Below, piece by piece: positions 24,301-35,520 of a stretch of DNA of 64,000 nt (position 1 is the first letter of the stretch; the number at the start of each line of letters is the position of its first letter). The stretch spans positions 1,736,001 to 1,800,000 of the forward strand of contig JAWNGF010000010.1 of assembly GCA_037039685.1 (NCBI GenBank). The letters run 5' to 3'. The notes under the pieces are model-generated. The model was given only the letters and a program-made list of their open reading frames with translations, was not told the origin of the DNA and did not search any database. The position numbers were made by a program, and so were the translations under genes. This DNA comes from Ceratobasidium sp. AG-K (taxonomy: Eukaryota > Basidiomycota > Agaricomycetes > Cantharellales > Ceratobasidiaceae).

Positions 24301-26189
24301 ATGTCCAAGCAACTTGTGCTCGAAGCCGAGGCCCGGCGCAAGGAAGGCCACAAGGCGCGTCACCGCATGGTCGATCCTACTTTCCGACGAGTCGACGAAG
24401 CGCCCGGGACGGCGATGGGCATGTCGTTTGTCATGGACGACATGGGCGTCGTACAAGACATCCTCAAGCTCGTGCTCACCTATCTCGACCGCTCGACGGG
24501 CAACGTCTGCGCCCCCGACGAGCGTAAACGCGTCGAACGGTTCTTGCGGACGTTTATCCCGATGGTGTTTATGCAGGACCACGCGGCGTTTGATTCGGCG
24601 TTTGGCGAGGCCATGGACGGGGGCGAGGATTTCGTCGGCGCTGGGGATGACGTCGCGGACGATCCGGGTCGCAAACGCGGGAGCGATTTGAGGAAGCGGG
24701 CGTTGAAAAAGGCGAGGGGCGGGAAAGTCGCCAAGGAAGCTAGCGCGCGTGCGTCGCCCATGGCTGTCGATTCCGAGGGTGTCTCTCCCGAGAGCACGGA
24801 TACCCTACCCGAGGGTGTGTGGGTGCGCATGGACGAGGCTCCGGCGCAGTCTTCGCCACAAGAGGGCAGGCGCACAAAGGGGACGATGTATGTGAATAAT
24901 GTGATTTATGTCTTGTTGAGGATTATCCAGGTGAGTTTGTCCAGTGGTAGACTGGGCTTGGAGCTAAATTTGGGGGTAGATTTGGTATTCCCGCTTGGTG
25001 TCGCTCAAGAAACTCGCCAAGACGTTGTCCGAGGGCGAGTCGTCGTACCTCGAGAATCCGTTGGCTGTCCAGCTTGGGTTGAACGATGCTGTCCCGCCTA
25101 GTGCGCATAGGTTGATTCCTAGCAATAGCAGTACGTCATTTGACTCGCGTGGTTCGGGTTACTCACAACTCGGGTAGAAATCGCCAACCCGCCTTTGGAG
25201 TTCTATCCTACGCTCCTGGACGCAAGTGAGCGCATGTTTGACGGCGAGATTGACTGGCAACAGTTTGAAGAAGTCGCGCGGTTCATGTTTGGCACCAAGG
25301 CTTATGTCGTCTTTACGATTGACCTATTTGCGAGTCGAGTGATCAAGCAGGTGAGTCGGGTGGACTTGTCCGGACTAGTCAACTAATCGTTTGCGTTAGG
25401 CTCAAATCATCTTGAGCGACCCACGCTGGCCCGAGTTGTTCTCTCTCCTCCAGAAAGAGCGCCGCGAGACTGCACCAGGACCAAGCTCGCAGTTTTTGAT
25501 CAACTATCGTCGACAGGTCGAGGCGCTTATTGCGGGCGAGGACAGTCGAGAGAAGGACAACTCTAATTTGAACGTGCATCGAATTGTCTGGGTGAGTCCT
25601 GCTGTTGTACCTTTAAGACCTGTCCTTATGTGGATGGTAGAACGGGGACAAGAAGACGCTCGGGTTCCAGCTCCTTGCACGGGATGATGGGAGTGTGATG
25701 GATAGCGAGACTATGCATGGTCGATGGAGGAATTATATCGACTCCTATGTCTTGGTGGGTAGTATTTTTATTGTGGGTGAAGTGGTGCTCATGTTGTCGT
25801 AGACGCACCAAACGGAAAGCATTCGCGGTACAGTTGCAGGACCGCTACTTCGACGGTATGTCGAGCTATGCCAGCTCTTGTCACACAGTTCTGATCCTTC
25901 CTGTAGAAATCTGCGGGTCAACGACGCCACCGAAGAGCCTCCCAAGTATCACGCCGAAGGCGGCCTCCACATCAAAGTCGACATGCTCACATACCGCTTG
26001 TTCTTTGTCTCGCGCACAGAAGAAACCTACTGCCGCGAACGAACCATACAAGAAGTCCGCCAGTTGGACGAACAAGCCAAAAAGACCTCTACGAGCCGAA
26101 CCAAGGCGTTCGGCGCGTGGTTGGCCAGCAAATCGGACGGCATCCGTGCCGAGGGGCAAAAGCAAGACGACATGTCGATGGATTTGTAA
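21400..26189 (+). CDS. SIN3: Sin3 transcriptional corepressor
   Basis: Sin3 is the scaffold of the Rpd3-type histone deacetylase complex. Exons 21400-22142, 22191-23202, 23249-23710 and 23755-24930 join in phase, followed by several shorter exons to the stop at 26189. After a Pro/Ala-rich N-terminus (about 210 residues) comes PAH1 ([20 protein letters not shown]), interrupted by an intron, then PAH2 ([19 protein letters not shown]), a charged Lys/Glu/Arg repeat, and PAH3 ([14 protein letters not shown]). The HDAC-interaction region opens with [13 protein letters not shown] and [19 protein letters not shown] and includes [15 protein letters not shown]. The C-terminal Sin3a region includes [13 protein letters not shown] and ends [10 protein letters not shown]. 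The frame is intact. The start ATG is the first in frame. An upstream exon cannot be excluded. The last codons and 3' flank are repeated at 30143-30230. Confidence 0.93.
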
Positions 26190-26720
26190 CCGCTAGTCTT
26201 TGTGTGATATCTAGTTTCCCGCTTATGCTTTTGTTCTATACCTTGGTCTTTGTCGTGTATTTCAAGTAATCTGGTAGAATATGGACTGTTGTTAAACACT
26301 GCTCCAAACATTGGATTCAAAATTCATTCCCAAGGTAATAAAAACAATCCTCAAATCTTCAACTTGCGTCGATACGTCACGAAACCGCGCACGTTTCCTT
26401 CTACCTCTTCCGCCCATCGTCGGAGCTCGAGACCACCTTCCTTTCTGCGGTCGATGCTACGAACGAGTTTGCGCAGGGCCGTCACCGAGGAGGCCAACAT
26501 TTCTGTTCCTTTAAGATTTCGGAAATTGACGTCATATGCGTTTGCCTCCTCCGCATAAATGCCGATCAAGAGAGACAGCGTATGTAGGATAGGTTCGGCA
26601 CACGGTGTTGGGCAGATGTACGACAACAGGTATTGTGCGATCACTTGGATCGGGATTAGCCGTCATCAGTCCCAGACTTTGGACCTTGACTCACCTAGAA
26701 TTACTCGGTTTCTCCTCCTC
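26150..26720. repeat. left direct repeat of the Sin3/SYO1 junction
   Basis: This segment contains the last Sin3 codons and 3' flank followed by a copy of the SYO1 3' end. It closely matches 30140-30680: both contain ACACTGCTCCAAACATTGG, AAGGTAATAAAAACAATCC and TCAACTTGCGTCGATACGTC in the same order. Similarity fades after about 26650. The Sin3 part is native here; the SYO1 part is the copy. Confidence 0.75.
26351..26644 (-). pseudogene. 3' fragment of SYO1
   Basis: A 97-codon open frame is nearly identical to the last exon of SYO1 (30306-30602): YLLSYICPTP, ANAYDVNFRNLKGTEMLASS, LRKLVRSIDRRKEGGLELRR and the end YRRKLKI. It has no start region of its own and none of the other SYO1 exons, so it is a partial gene copy. 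It lies just downstream of SIN3, read toward it. Confidence 0.8.
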
Positions 26721-26918
26721 CCGTCGATTCACAGCCACCCACATGAGTCCACAGCGCGGGGCGCTGTGAGCCTCATTGATACTTCCACAACACTTGCATA
26801 CCCTCCGTGCTATTTCTTCCCTCTGTATAAGGATACCAAAGTGAGGGGTAACCCACCCTTGAAGAGGTAAAACGAGAGGAAAGGGCTTTGAAAGGGGTCA
26901 AACCCCGTGACCAATCCA

Positions 26919-28373
26919 ATGGACTGGCTCCCTGCGAGCGATGTGGACCTGATTGGTAGCGCCACAGTGAGTGCTCGACATTCTAGTTAGCGTAGATATA
27001 GGTTGAATACAATACCGATCAAATTTTTGTATAGTCAATCGAAGGGGTTATCACTGCTTTGACTGCGCACGGCTGTTTAAATCTTACACCATTAATTGAT
27101 CTGGGCGCCTTCAGTGAATTCCCCCTGGGGGGAGGTGGCTACTGTGACGTATACCAAGGGGCACTGAGAAATGGTACCCGCATTGCACTTAAGTCGTTGA
27201 GGGTCTGCTCCAGGTCGGAAGAAACAATCGACGTCGATAAAGAGAAGGTACTGAAGGTGAGTCATAGGACATGGAGAGATCGGAGAACGATGTTGTGACA
27301 CTGTCTGGAATAGCGTGCTGCGAGGGAGATGTATTGTTGGTCGAAGCTACGGCATGGTAATGTACTGCCCTTGCTTGGGTTCACAATATTTCGGGGTCAT
27401 TTAGCCATGGTATCGGAGTGGATGTATAATGGCAACTTGATGGCCTATCGCAGCCGCAATCCAGGGATGGAGTGGGCTAAACCTGTGAGTACGTATACTA
27501 AATTGGCAAACGTAATGTTTACTAGGGGATGACTCGGCATGGAAGTGCATGGAAATTTGTGCAGGGCTCTGCTATATTCACGCAGCCGGGATAGTGAGGA
27601 GATATAAACTTTTCTGCTTCGGACAATTTCAAGCTAATTGCTTTGTAGGTTCACGGTGATCTGAAGGCTGTGGGTTTCTCATTAGGCACTACAAGACCTT
27701 AGGCTCACGAGTGACTGCGTATGATAAGGCAAATGTGATGATTTCATCCGATGGTGTTGCATTGATTTCAGATTTTGGGAATACTCAAATCAAGGACTTG
27801 ACGCTCAAGTTCACCAGTACTACAAGGAATGGCATTTCACTTCGATGGGCGGTAAGCAATCGTATCCACTAATTGAGCTTTAATAAATACATATATACGC
27901 TTACCAGGCACCCGAGCTCTTACTGAGCGACACAGGCCCAGAAACGAGCAAGGAAGCTGATGTATATGCCTATGGAATGGTATGTTTATCAGATCATTTG
28001 CCACGCTAATCCACCTTGGCTTACCTCCCTAGACTATGCTGGTATATCTCCCTCCTCAGTCCCCTGGCTACACTATTAATGCCCACTCAAGGAAATAATA
28101 ACCGGCAAGGTCCCGTATGAGGGCATCGCTGATCACCGGGTCCTTACTTTGGTCGCATACGAAAAACAACCCCCGCTTCGCCCAGATATCGAAATGCACA
28201 ACGAACTTTGGGCAATCTTAATGTCCTGTTGGAATCACGATCCAGCCGATCGTCCTAATATCAGCCGCGTGAGCGATCGTCTACAGGCGCTATTTCGGCT
28301 CTCGCATGTAGGTTCGTGTTGTAAACCACATTGCGGAAGTGCGAGCCCGAGGACGGCCTCCCTTTCTAACTAA
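26919..28373 (+). CDS. protein kinase, tyrosine-kinase-like
   Basis: Starting MDWLPASDVDLIGSAT, the product has the glycine loop (PLGGGGYCDVYQGAL), the ATP-binding Lys in TRIALKSLRV, the catalytic loop VHGDLKAANVM, the metal-binding SDFG, the APELL motif after the activation segment, and DVYAYGM with SCWNHDPADRP near the end. HGD instead of HRD and the short lobe are typical of the large kinase families of agaricomycetes; catalytic residues are all present. I read about nine exons. The join after GMEWAKP is uncertain: the obvious GTGAGT donor shifts the frame and only a 37-bp intron using GTACGT keeps it open. The C-terminal exon could instead be spliced to about 28400-28485. It lies inside the repeat-flanked cassette. 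Substrate unknown. Confidence 0.68.
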
Positions 28374-28634
28374 CCAACTCTGTGCATTCGTTTAGTGTCA
28401 AATGGGAACTCTGGGATCTGCCAATCGGATTTGAGGCCCATGATAGGCGGACAGAATTCGTCTCAGATAATGATAAGCTGATTGTCTAGTCTCAGCGTTG
28501 TTGACTGAAACCTAACACAGTGCCTCAAGGCCAGCACTCAATGGTATGGTCCAATTCGTTGATACCAGTGCAGTAGTTCGGTACTCGTGCGCAGAAACTA
28601 AACATTGGCCGCTTGTACAGGTAACATATGTGAG
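28374..28634. other. spacer between kinase and partial RhoGEF copy
   Basis: Too little sequence to assign. It may hold a last kinase exon or an upstream exon of the next frame; a minus-strand frame of 83 codons spans it without motifs. Confidence 0.3.
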
Positions 28635-30033
28635 ATGGATAGTAAGGAGGTAAATGACGGGGAAATGCGGGATCGAGAAAGGTCCGACGAAGAGATGGAC
28701 GAACTTACAAGCGTCAACTCTTTCCACGAAATGAAGTGAGTAAAGAGTGACCTTTCCAAGCATTTTGAATTGTACTTTCCTCTTAAAGCATTTTGGCTAG
28801 CATGGCGCCTCCCCGTCCTATATCAATCGGCGACATTTATCCTCGCTACACGCCTTTCGATGCCCACTCAACGTCAACCGATGCTGAGTCCGTCTACGCG
28901 ATGTCCATCAGCGGGACCTCACTCCACTCCACACGCTTCAGCGCTCGCTCTGTGTTAGCCGATGTTGGATCTATCTACGGCATGTCAATCAGTAGCCTTT
29001 CTCTCCTCTCCGTACCCATGAGCGATGCGGTCCCACCTCGCACGTCTTCCCAACGCCACTGGATGATTGCCGACATGAACGACGAAGAGTTTCTCGTCAG
29101 CTCGAGGCTCGTCTCATTGGCGTTGGCGGACTCCTTCGCCAGAGCCGCATGCTCGATGACTTTGCCATGGGCGTGAACCAAAGCGGGGCCGAGCTCGAAG
29201 ACTACTGGGAGTCCGAGACGGACGACAGCGTCGCCGAACGCGAGTGGATTCGTGTCTGCCGCGCGATGCTGTGTGTGCGCGAGATTGTGCGAACCGAAAA
29301 GTGCTATCTGGGACACTTGATCGCATTCCGCGACAGCGAGGCGAGTGTGTTTCCCATTTCGATTTAGCTCGAATTGACTAGCATTTTATAGGATGCGGGG
29401 AGCATGTCGTCCATTTTGGCGGAGCATTTGCCTAGGTTGATTGAAACTTCGCAGAAGTTTTATAGTCTGCTGGAGGGAGACCTGTCTGCACGGGGTGTGA
29501 GCCAGGCGTTTTTGGATGCCGAGGAGCAGCTTGAGGCGACGCTTGTACAATGGTCGAGCGTCACGGGCAAGATCATTCCGTCCCCCTACCACCGCATTGG
29601 CGGTCAGTTCACTAACGGAAACGGCCACACGAGTAGCGTGAGATCGTCCTGGATCCGCCGACGCTCGACCGATGCAGGCCAGGCTGATCAGACGTCGTTC
29701 CGCTCCAACTTGGCCATGACCCCCATGAATGCGGCCGACGGCGGGAGCAAAAAGCCGATTCGTGGGATCAAGTGCAAGAAGTTTACCGAGCAGGATATTG
29801 TCGTTACACCTACTTCGCGGACGGTTAGATATACGCTCCTGTACCAAGGTAAATGCGCAGTTTCGGGCCAGGTGTCGCTTTTACTAACGACTATCATCGT
29901 AGAGCTTTTGTTCCACACTTCTCCTACCTCGGCAGTGCGAGAGCATGTCGAACGGGCGCTGCAAGCTGCTACACGCATCGCGCGCAAGTGCGACGAGGCG
30001 CAAAACCACGCAGACCATATTCTTTCTCCGTGA
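28635..30033 (+). pseudogene. chimeric partial copy of the RhoGEF gene
   Basis: The 3' part (about 29030-30033) repeats the last three exons and introns of the RhoGEF gene at 8430-12579, including QSGAELEDYWESETDDSVAE, ILAEHLPRLIETSQKFYSL and the identical end AQNHADHILSP. The 5' part is different: an exon from 28635 (MDSKEVNDGEM...SVNSFHEM) splices in phase across GTGAGT...AAG into ILASMAPPRPISIGDIYP and a Ser-rich stretch with the repeated phrase Y-x-MSIS, which has no match in the full RhoGEF. One base is missing near 29090 (FLxxQLEARL in the parent), so the Dbl part is out of frame. The intron at 29341-29391 starts GCGAGT where the parent has GTCAGT. If the missing base is an error, this would be a short Dbl-domain protein with a new N-terminus. 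Confidence 0.7.
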
Positions 30034-30139
30034 TGAAAACGACGGCTATATTCCGTTCAGGTTTGTCACAAGCAACTCGATGCGACTGATGCCAGCCAGT
30101 CCACTTAGCTAACCGCAGTTGGATCGGACACCTGTGCTC

Positions 30140-30680
30140 AAGGGGCAAAAGCAAAATGACATGTTGATGGACTTGTAATCGCTAGTACTTGTGTGTCCAG
30201 GTTCTCACTTATGCTCAGGTTTTATGGCTCGTTTTTTTGTCGTTTTTTAAACACTGCTCCAAACATTGGATTCAAAATTCATTCCCAAGGTAATAAAAAC
30301 AATCCTCAAATCTTCAACTTGCGTCGATACGTCACGAACCCGCGCACATTCCCTTCTACCTCTTCCGCCCATCGTCGGAGCTCGAGACCTCCTTCCTTTC
30401 TGCGGTCGATGCTACGAACGAGTTTGCGCAGGGCTGTCACCGAGGAGGCCAATGTTTCTGTTCCTTTGAGATTTCGGAAATTGACGTCATATGCGTTTGC
30501 CTCGTCTGCGTAAATGTCGATCAAGAGAGACAGCGCATGTAGGGTAGGTTCCGCCGCACGTGGAGTTGGGTGGATGTACGACAACAGGTATTGTGCGATC
30601 ACCTGGATCGGGGGTTAGCCGCTAAGCTCAGGCCGCCGCACATCGTGAACTTACTCGGTTCATCTCCACCTCGGTGAGGT
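30140..30680. repeat. right direct repeat of the Sin3/SYO1 junction
   Basis: Positions 30143-30230 resemble the final Sin3 codons and 3' flank (GGGGCAAAAGCAA, GACATGTTGATGGA, ACTTGTAATCGCTAGTA versus 26153-26230). From 30245 the sequence is the native SYO1 3' end. Together they mirror the left repeat at 26150-26720, so the two repeats flank about 3.4 kb containing the kinase and the RhoGEF fragment. Confidence 0.72.
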
Positions 30681-32872
30681 TTTGCGCCAAAGATCCCAGA
30701 ATTCCAACGCATTTGACCTGAACTTGTTCGTCTGCCTGTGGAGAATCTGCAATTTGAACCAAGAGCTGAACGTTCTCTTGGGTTGGAACGAGTGCGCCCC
30801 GACCAAGGCGAGCAAGACCCCACAACACTCCAAGCGCAGCGACAGAAACTTCCATCCTTCTATCCGCTCCAGACGAGGATGTAGTTACAACCGAGCTAAG
30901 GGAACTCCACGCCCGTGGCCAGGCCCCAACCACCAGCTCGAGCACAGAGGGGTTGACTGTGCTTGGCCCCGAATCGCTGGTAGGGAATGACAATAACAGG
31001 TTCGATAGGCATTCGAGGGCTGATATGTGTACCGCGAGCAACGCAGAGGTGGTAGGTAGGTGCTCGAGCTTTGGCTCGGGGGAGGCGGAGGTGTTTGGGA
31101 AAGACATGGGCGTAGGTGTGCTCAGTGCGAGTAAGAGGGGGGCGAGTTTGCGGAGGAGGGCGATGTTGTCTGCGTCTGCTTCGAGGGTGATTGGGAGGTC
31201 ATCTGCATCCATAGTCGAGTCGTCTGCCATATCTATTACCAAGGTGAGCAATAAATTCGAATGTAAGTTCAGTTGCGTACCTCCGTCCTGGATTATGGCT
31301 TCGTCGTCCTCCATATCCTCAATCTCAACATCTCCGTCCTCTTCAACGCCCTCGTCCTCTACGGGCTCAGGTTCGGGGATCTGAGCACACACGCCAGTCA
31401 GGATCTCCAAAGAGAGCTGCAACGCTCGTAACCTCCTCTCGATCCGTTCCAGCGTCAGCTCTGCAGGAGATTTATGATCGGATTTCGGTAGTTTGGCAAA
31501 TTTGAGTGAGGGATTGGGCAGAGGTGCAGCCTATGGGGCAAACACCTCGTTAGCGGCCCAGTAATTGGAAAGTAATGAAGTACTTACTGGTTCTATGAGT
31601 GTCTTCTGTACCTCCGCGACTGCATCGTCAAGCGAGTAGGAAAGGAGAGGTGTGATGAGTGGTAGTGCAATCGAACGGTCAATATCAATGGAGGAGGCAT
31701 TGAGAGCGGATGGAAGAGGTGATATGTTTCTTAGGGTCCCTATAAATCTGGGTGAGCCAAAATATCCCAGAAGGCAATGCTATCTACCCACCACAGCACA
31801 AGACTCGGATCCCGATATCCCACTCGTCGTCGTTTGGCCCTGGTTGTGTGGTTGATGTTGCGACCAGAGCGGCAACATACTCGGATTCAGAGCGGATGCT
31901 TTGGATAGCTGGCGGGTTGTCCTCTGATAGTACGTACAGGCATTGGGCTATATATCAAGGGGTGCATATACGCGCATACAGTTAGCCATTACCGGGCTTC
32001 AAACTAGAACAGAGGGCTAGAACGACCTACCTGCGGCGTGAACAACCTGCCTTGGCAATTTTGCGCGGTTAACCACAAAAGCCATGAGAAACGGTATGAG
32101 TGAAATCGAATTGACGGCATTGAGGGCCTTGTTGGAGGTTTCTCTAAGTCACACGACGTATTAGTATGGCCCGCAGCTTCATTAAGGAGGTGGTACATAC
32201 GACAGACACCAGAGAATGGTGATCAGGTTCTCCGCAAACTCGTATACCAATTCTTGGACCTTCTCAGGCGCTGATTTGGGGTTCTCGAGCACGTTTTGGA
32301 GCGATGTTGATAGCTACTAAGTATGAGCAACAGCCTGTGAGCCACTAGACGCAACTTGCCTTGGGTATAAACTCTTTGAGGGGTCCAATGATACCCTTGT
32401 TGTACATTTCAGCGCAAATGTCGAAGCCACCGTCAATACACAAGTTCCTAAAGTGCCACTAGCTGAGCAATCGAGCATATTAAAAGTGATAGCTGGCTCA
32501 CCTCAGAGCCCCAGTTGCCTCTGCGGCCACCTCTTCCGAAGAGTCGGACAGCCGAGTAATGAGTGCTCCGACAACATTCTTGCCTTGCAGCAAGCGTCTT
32601 GTCGCAGGATCGTTTTGAATAAGATTCGAAACAGCAGCACACGCCCACGTTCGCTCAGCTACGTCTTCACTGCCAAGCTAGTCCAGCTCCTCTCAGCATT
32701 CTTCCCGCAAATTTAATCTCGAGCTCACCTTTTGGATGATCGGTAATACAGCATCTGCCTTCTCCTTTTGCGACGACGAAGCAGCCGACTCGAGTCCTTT
32801 TGGGATATGCGAGTCCGGCACACGCATCGGGTTATGCCTACGCATTGCCTTTTTCTTTTGTGCTTTCCCCAT
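30306..32872 (-). CDS. SYO1: symportin SYO1 (ARM/HEAT-repeat adaptor for Rpl5/Rpl11 import)
   Basis: Syo1 carries ribosomal proteins Rpl5 and Rpl11 together into the nucleus for 5S RNP assembly. The start is MGKAQKKKAMRRHNPMRVPD, a basic segment, followed by HIPKGLESAASSSQKEKADA. ARM repeats follow: AERTWACAAVSNLIQND, TRRLLQGKNVVGALITRL, EATGALRNLCIDGG, MYNKGIIGPLKEFIPK. Midway lies the acidic loop PEPEPVEDEGVEEDGDVEIE, a hallmark of the family, and then HEAT-type helices to YRRKLKI. About eight exons; the frame is intact. The intron at 32314-32359 starts GCAAGT (GC-AG type). Divergent from the NTF2-like gene with only 151 bp between starts, so the promoter is probably shared. Confidence 0.9.
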
Positions 32873-33023
32873 GGCTGTAGGATGTTTGTTGTGATCGACG
32901 GATTGTCCAAAAATTATTCGTATGATGCAAGGTCAAGCGCCGAACCGAGGACATAAATAGTCGCCGGGCGGTTACGGCACGTCATTATACTTTGTCTCCT
33001 CCTCCACCGTTGAACCAAGCATT

Positions 33024-33695
33024 ATGGACGCACAAGCAGCACATGCAACGGTCGCACGCTCCGAGTGAACTTCAAGCTTCCGACTCGACTAGGCCTGACT
33101 TCGAACTAACTAATGAACTTGCAATCCCTTCAGCGTCGACATTGCCAACCGTGGCGCGTCTACTTTTCTTAGACTTTACTATCGGGCGTACGATGCTCCT
33201 TACCGGACCGAGGCGAGTCAAAATCTTTTACCTAAATACGGCGTATTGATTGCGTTTTAGACTGTGCCTCGGTTCTACCGACCCACGTCCAACATTACAT
33301 GGAATGGAACGCCCGTTTCAGGCGCGGATGAACTAAGACAGTTGCTCGAGGCCATGCCGCGCTCCGAACACGACGTCCAGTCTTATGATTGCCACCCTAT
33401 ACCTGGTATGTAGATTCCGCTCAACGACTGTCTCAGTCTCCTGACGGTAGTTTCTCTCTAGGCTCAAGTGTTGCCGGTCCTCAGCCCCGGCCACCCTCGC
33501 TGCTCGTCACCGTCACGGGGACCGTGCGTCATGGACCGCCGCCCACGCCTGGCCCTGCCGCGGCTGTCAAAAAACCGGTATTCGAAAACGAGACCCGGGT
33601 GTTCAATCAGACGTTCATCTGATCCCGGATGAAGCTCACACGGGCGGGGAGCCCAAATACTTTGTCAAGGCAGACTCGATGCGTTTTGTAGGATG
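33024..33695 (+). CDS. NTF2-like mRNA export factor (p15/Nxt1/Mtr2 type), one frameshift
   Basis: Four exons: MDAQAAHATVARS, then ANRGASTFLRLYYRAYDAP, then RFYRPTSNITWNGTPVSG with ELRQLLEAMP and VQSYDCHPIPG, then LLVTVTGTVRHG and NETRVFNQTFI. The order (YY.A-YD, L-x-x-x-Y...S..WNG.P..G, DCH, FxQTF) is the NTF2-like fold of the small subunit of the Nxf1/Mex67 mRNA exporter. After QTFI one base is missing near 33621; restoring the frame gives LIPDE, then EPKYFVKADSMRF and a stop at 33695, matching the family's last strand. Read as given, it stops at 33622 and loses that strand. The gene is normally essential, so an assembly error is likely. The intron at 33213-33260 is GC-AG (GCGAGT). Confidence 0.8.
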
Positions 33696-34153
33696 AAAGG
33701 CGGATTTGTGTTTGTGGGGTAAAAGAAGGATTGTGTGGTCAGGGAATTGGTATCCTGTTTGTTGCCTGGGCAATGTAAACTTTGATCCTCGTGCCATTCA
33801 GACGTCTATTTATTTTATTCAATTGGTGCGCAAACTTCCTCCGGGAACTAGAATTGAGATCGTCCACACTCTAATGTTCCGACGACAACTAAAGCCGAGC
33901 CGCTCATTGACTGGAATTTGAAATTCGGATGTTGTGAGTTGTTACGTCTTCCACCCTTCTCTTGCTCTTGCCGATCTTTTGTAAGTTTGAACAACGACTG
34001 GGTCTCACTAGTGTCTCACTTTCTTCTCGACTCCTCAGGCAGGACTTTCACCTCCCCGCTCCTATCCTCACACGATCGCTGTTGTAAGATTTCTGTAACA
34101 GAGACGGACAGACGCCCCAACGCAACTTGAACAACAAAACAATCGAGCGAGCC
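33696..34153. other. intergenic region upstream of SHO1
   Basis: About 460 bp with no recognised gene. A few short frames lack motifs. It holds the 3' end of the NTF2-like gene and the promoter of the osmosensor gene. Confidence 0.4.
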
Positions 34154-35520
34154 ATGGCGCGCGAAGGATACGACTTCCGTCCAATCATAACACACTATCT
34201 GTTCCTCATCACCTTTGTACTGGCATTCGTAAGTTTTCTCTCCCGTCTACAACGCGAGTTAAACGTGTGTGCGCAGACCGGATGGTTTACGGCGTTCATC
34301 GGCCAAGCGGCGACTACGGCGCAGTGTGAGTGACCGTTGATCTGATCATCCTGGTGGAAGCGAGGCATTGACGCTGGCATCTAGTTGGGAATCAAGCTGT
34401 CGGCACACTGTGGTTTGCCATCTTGTGGGTCCATTTTGTTTTGCTCCGGGATTTAATTGACTTATTGCCCACCGCAGCCTTGAGCTATTCCTCATCCTCG
34501 GAGTACTTCACACCCTCGCGACCAACACCATTGATCTGCACCGTCTACAGGTTGGTCCGCAGTCTACTAGGCTATGCAGTGCAGAGCGCTAACATGAGTT
34601 CATCCCATCATCATCATCATCTCATCACCACAACAACAGATCTCGGTCTTTGGAGCGGTTGCAATCGTCTTTTCCGTAAATGGCGCCAATGCGATCTTCG
34701 CTGTTCGGTCAGCTCCGCAAGCAATGGGTGCTGGCTGGTTGTTGCTCTCCTTTGTAAATGTGAGTCTAGTTATTTTTAGCGGGATCACTGGGCATTTGCC
34801 TAACTAAATATTACACAGATTCTCTGGGTGCTCTACTTCACCGCCGAAGATGGTTCGACCATTCTCCATACGCTCGACTCGTTGGGATCCGGATCAGGCC
34901 TCACCCCCGCCTCGCACTCGGGGGCAGGCGCGCGCCGACACACTCAACACTCGCAAAGATCGTCCAACGGATACGCCGGTGCCGGAAAAGAAGAACACAT
35001 GGGAATGGGTGGAATGGCGCCGATGCACACGGGCGGGACCAACATGGGAATGGGTATGGGCATGGGCCGACCGATGAGCCAAGAACCTACTCGAAGCATC
35101 GGCCCAAACCGAAGTATCGGTGAGGATGGCCAGCGTGCGGGCTCTCCCTCTACGCCGCTCATGAGTAATGCAGTACCCCCCGGCGCGGCTGGAGGTGATC
35201 CAGAGGCGGCGGGGAACTATGCTTACAAGGCTCGAGCGCTGTATGCATACACAGCTAGCCCCGACGACCCGGCCGAAATTTCGTTTGCCAAAGGTGAAAT
35301 CTTGGATATTGTGGATAATAATGGAAAGTGGTGGCAGGCAAGGAAGGAGAGTGGGGCTACTGGAAGTGAGTGTGGTTTCTCCATGTGGTTTGCCTTGCTG
35401 ACGGCTGTGTTCACCTTTTCTTGCGGTGCAGTTGTTCCCTCGAGTGAGTCTTTCCTTAGGGTCTGCTGCGTATTGATCGAACTGACGAATTTATGCGTAG
35501 ATTATTTACAGCTGATTTAA
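34154..35520 (+). CDS. SHO1: SHO1 osmosensor (four membrane segments plus SH3)
   Basis: Sho1 is a plasma-membrane scaffold of the HOG osmostress MAP kinase pathway that binds Pbs2 through its SH3 domain. Small exons encode [67 protein letters not shown] and [20 protein letters not shown], giving four closely spaced membrane segments, then [14 protein letters not shown] Gly/Met/Ser-rich linker of about 130 residues follows. The SH3 domain runs [37 protein letters not shown] and, across two introns, IVPSNYLQLI-stop. ALYAYxAxPxDxxE, the WW pair and PSNY are the ligand-binding SH3 residues. The frame is complete, and domain order and length fit fungal Sho1. Confidence 0.93.

Noticed and set aside
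26150..30680. LTR retrotransposon because of 0.5-kb direct repeats
   Set aside because: The repeats are gene ends (Sin3, SYO1), not LTRs, and nothing between them resembles gag, protease or reverse transcriptase.
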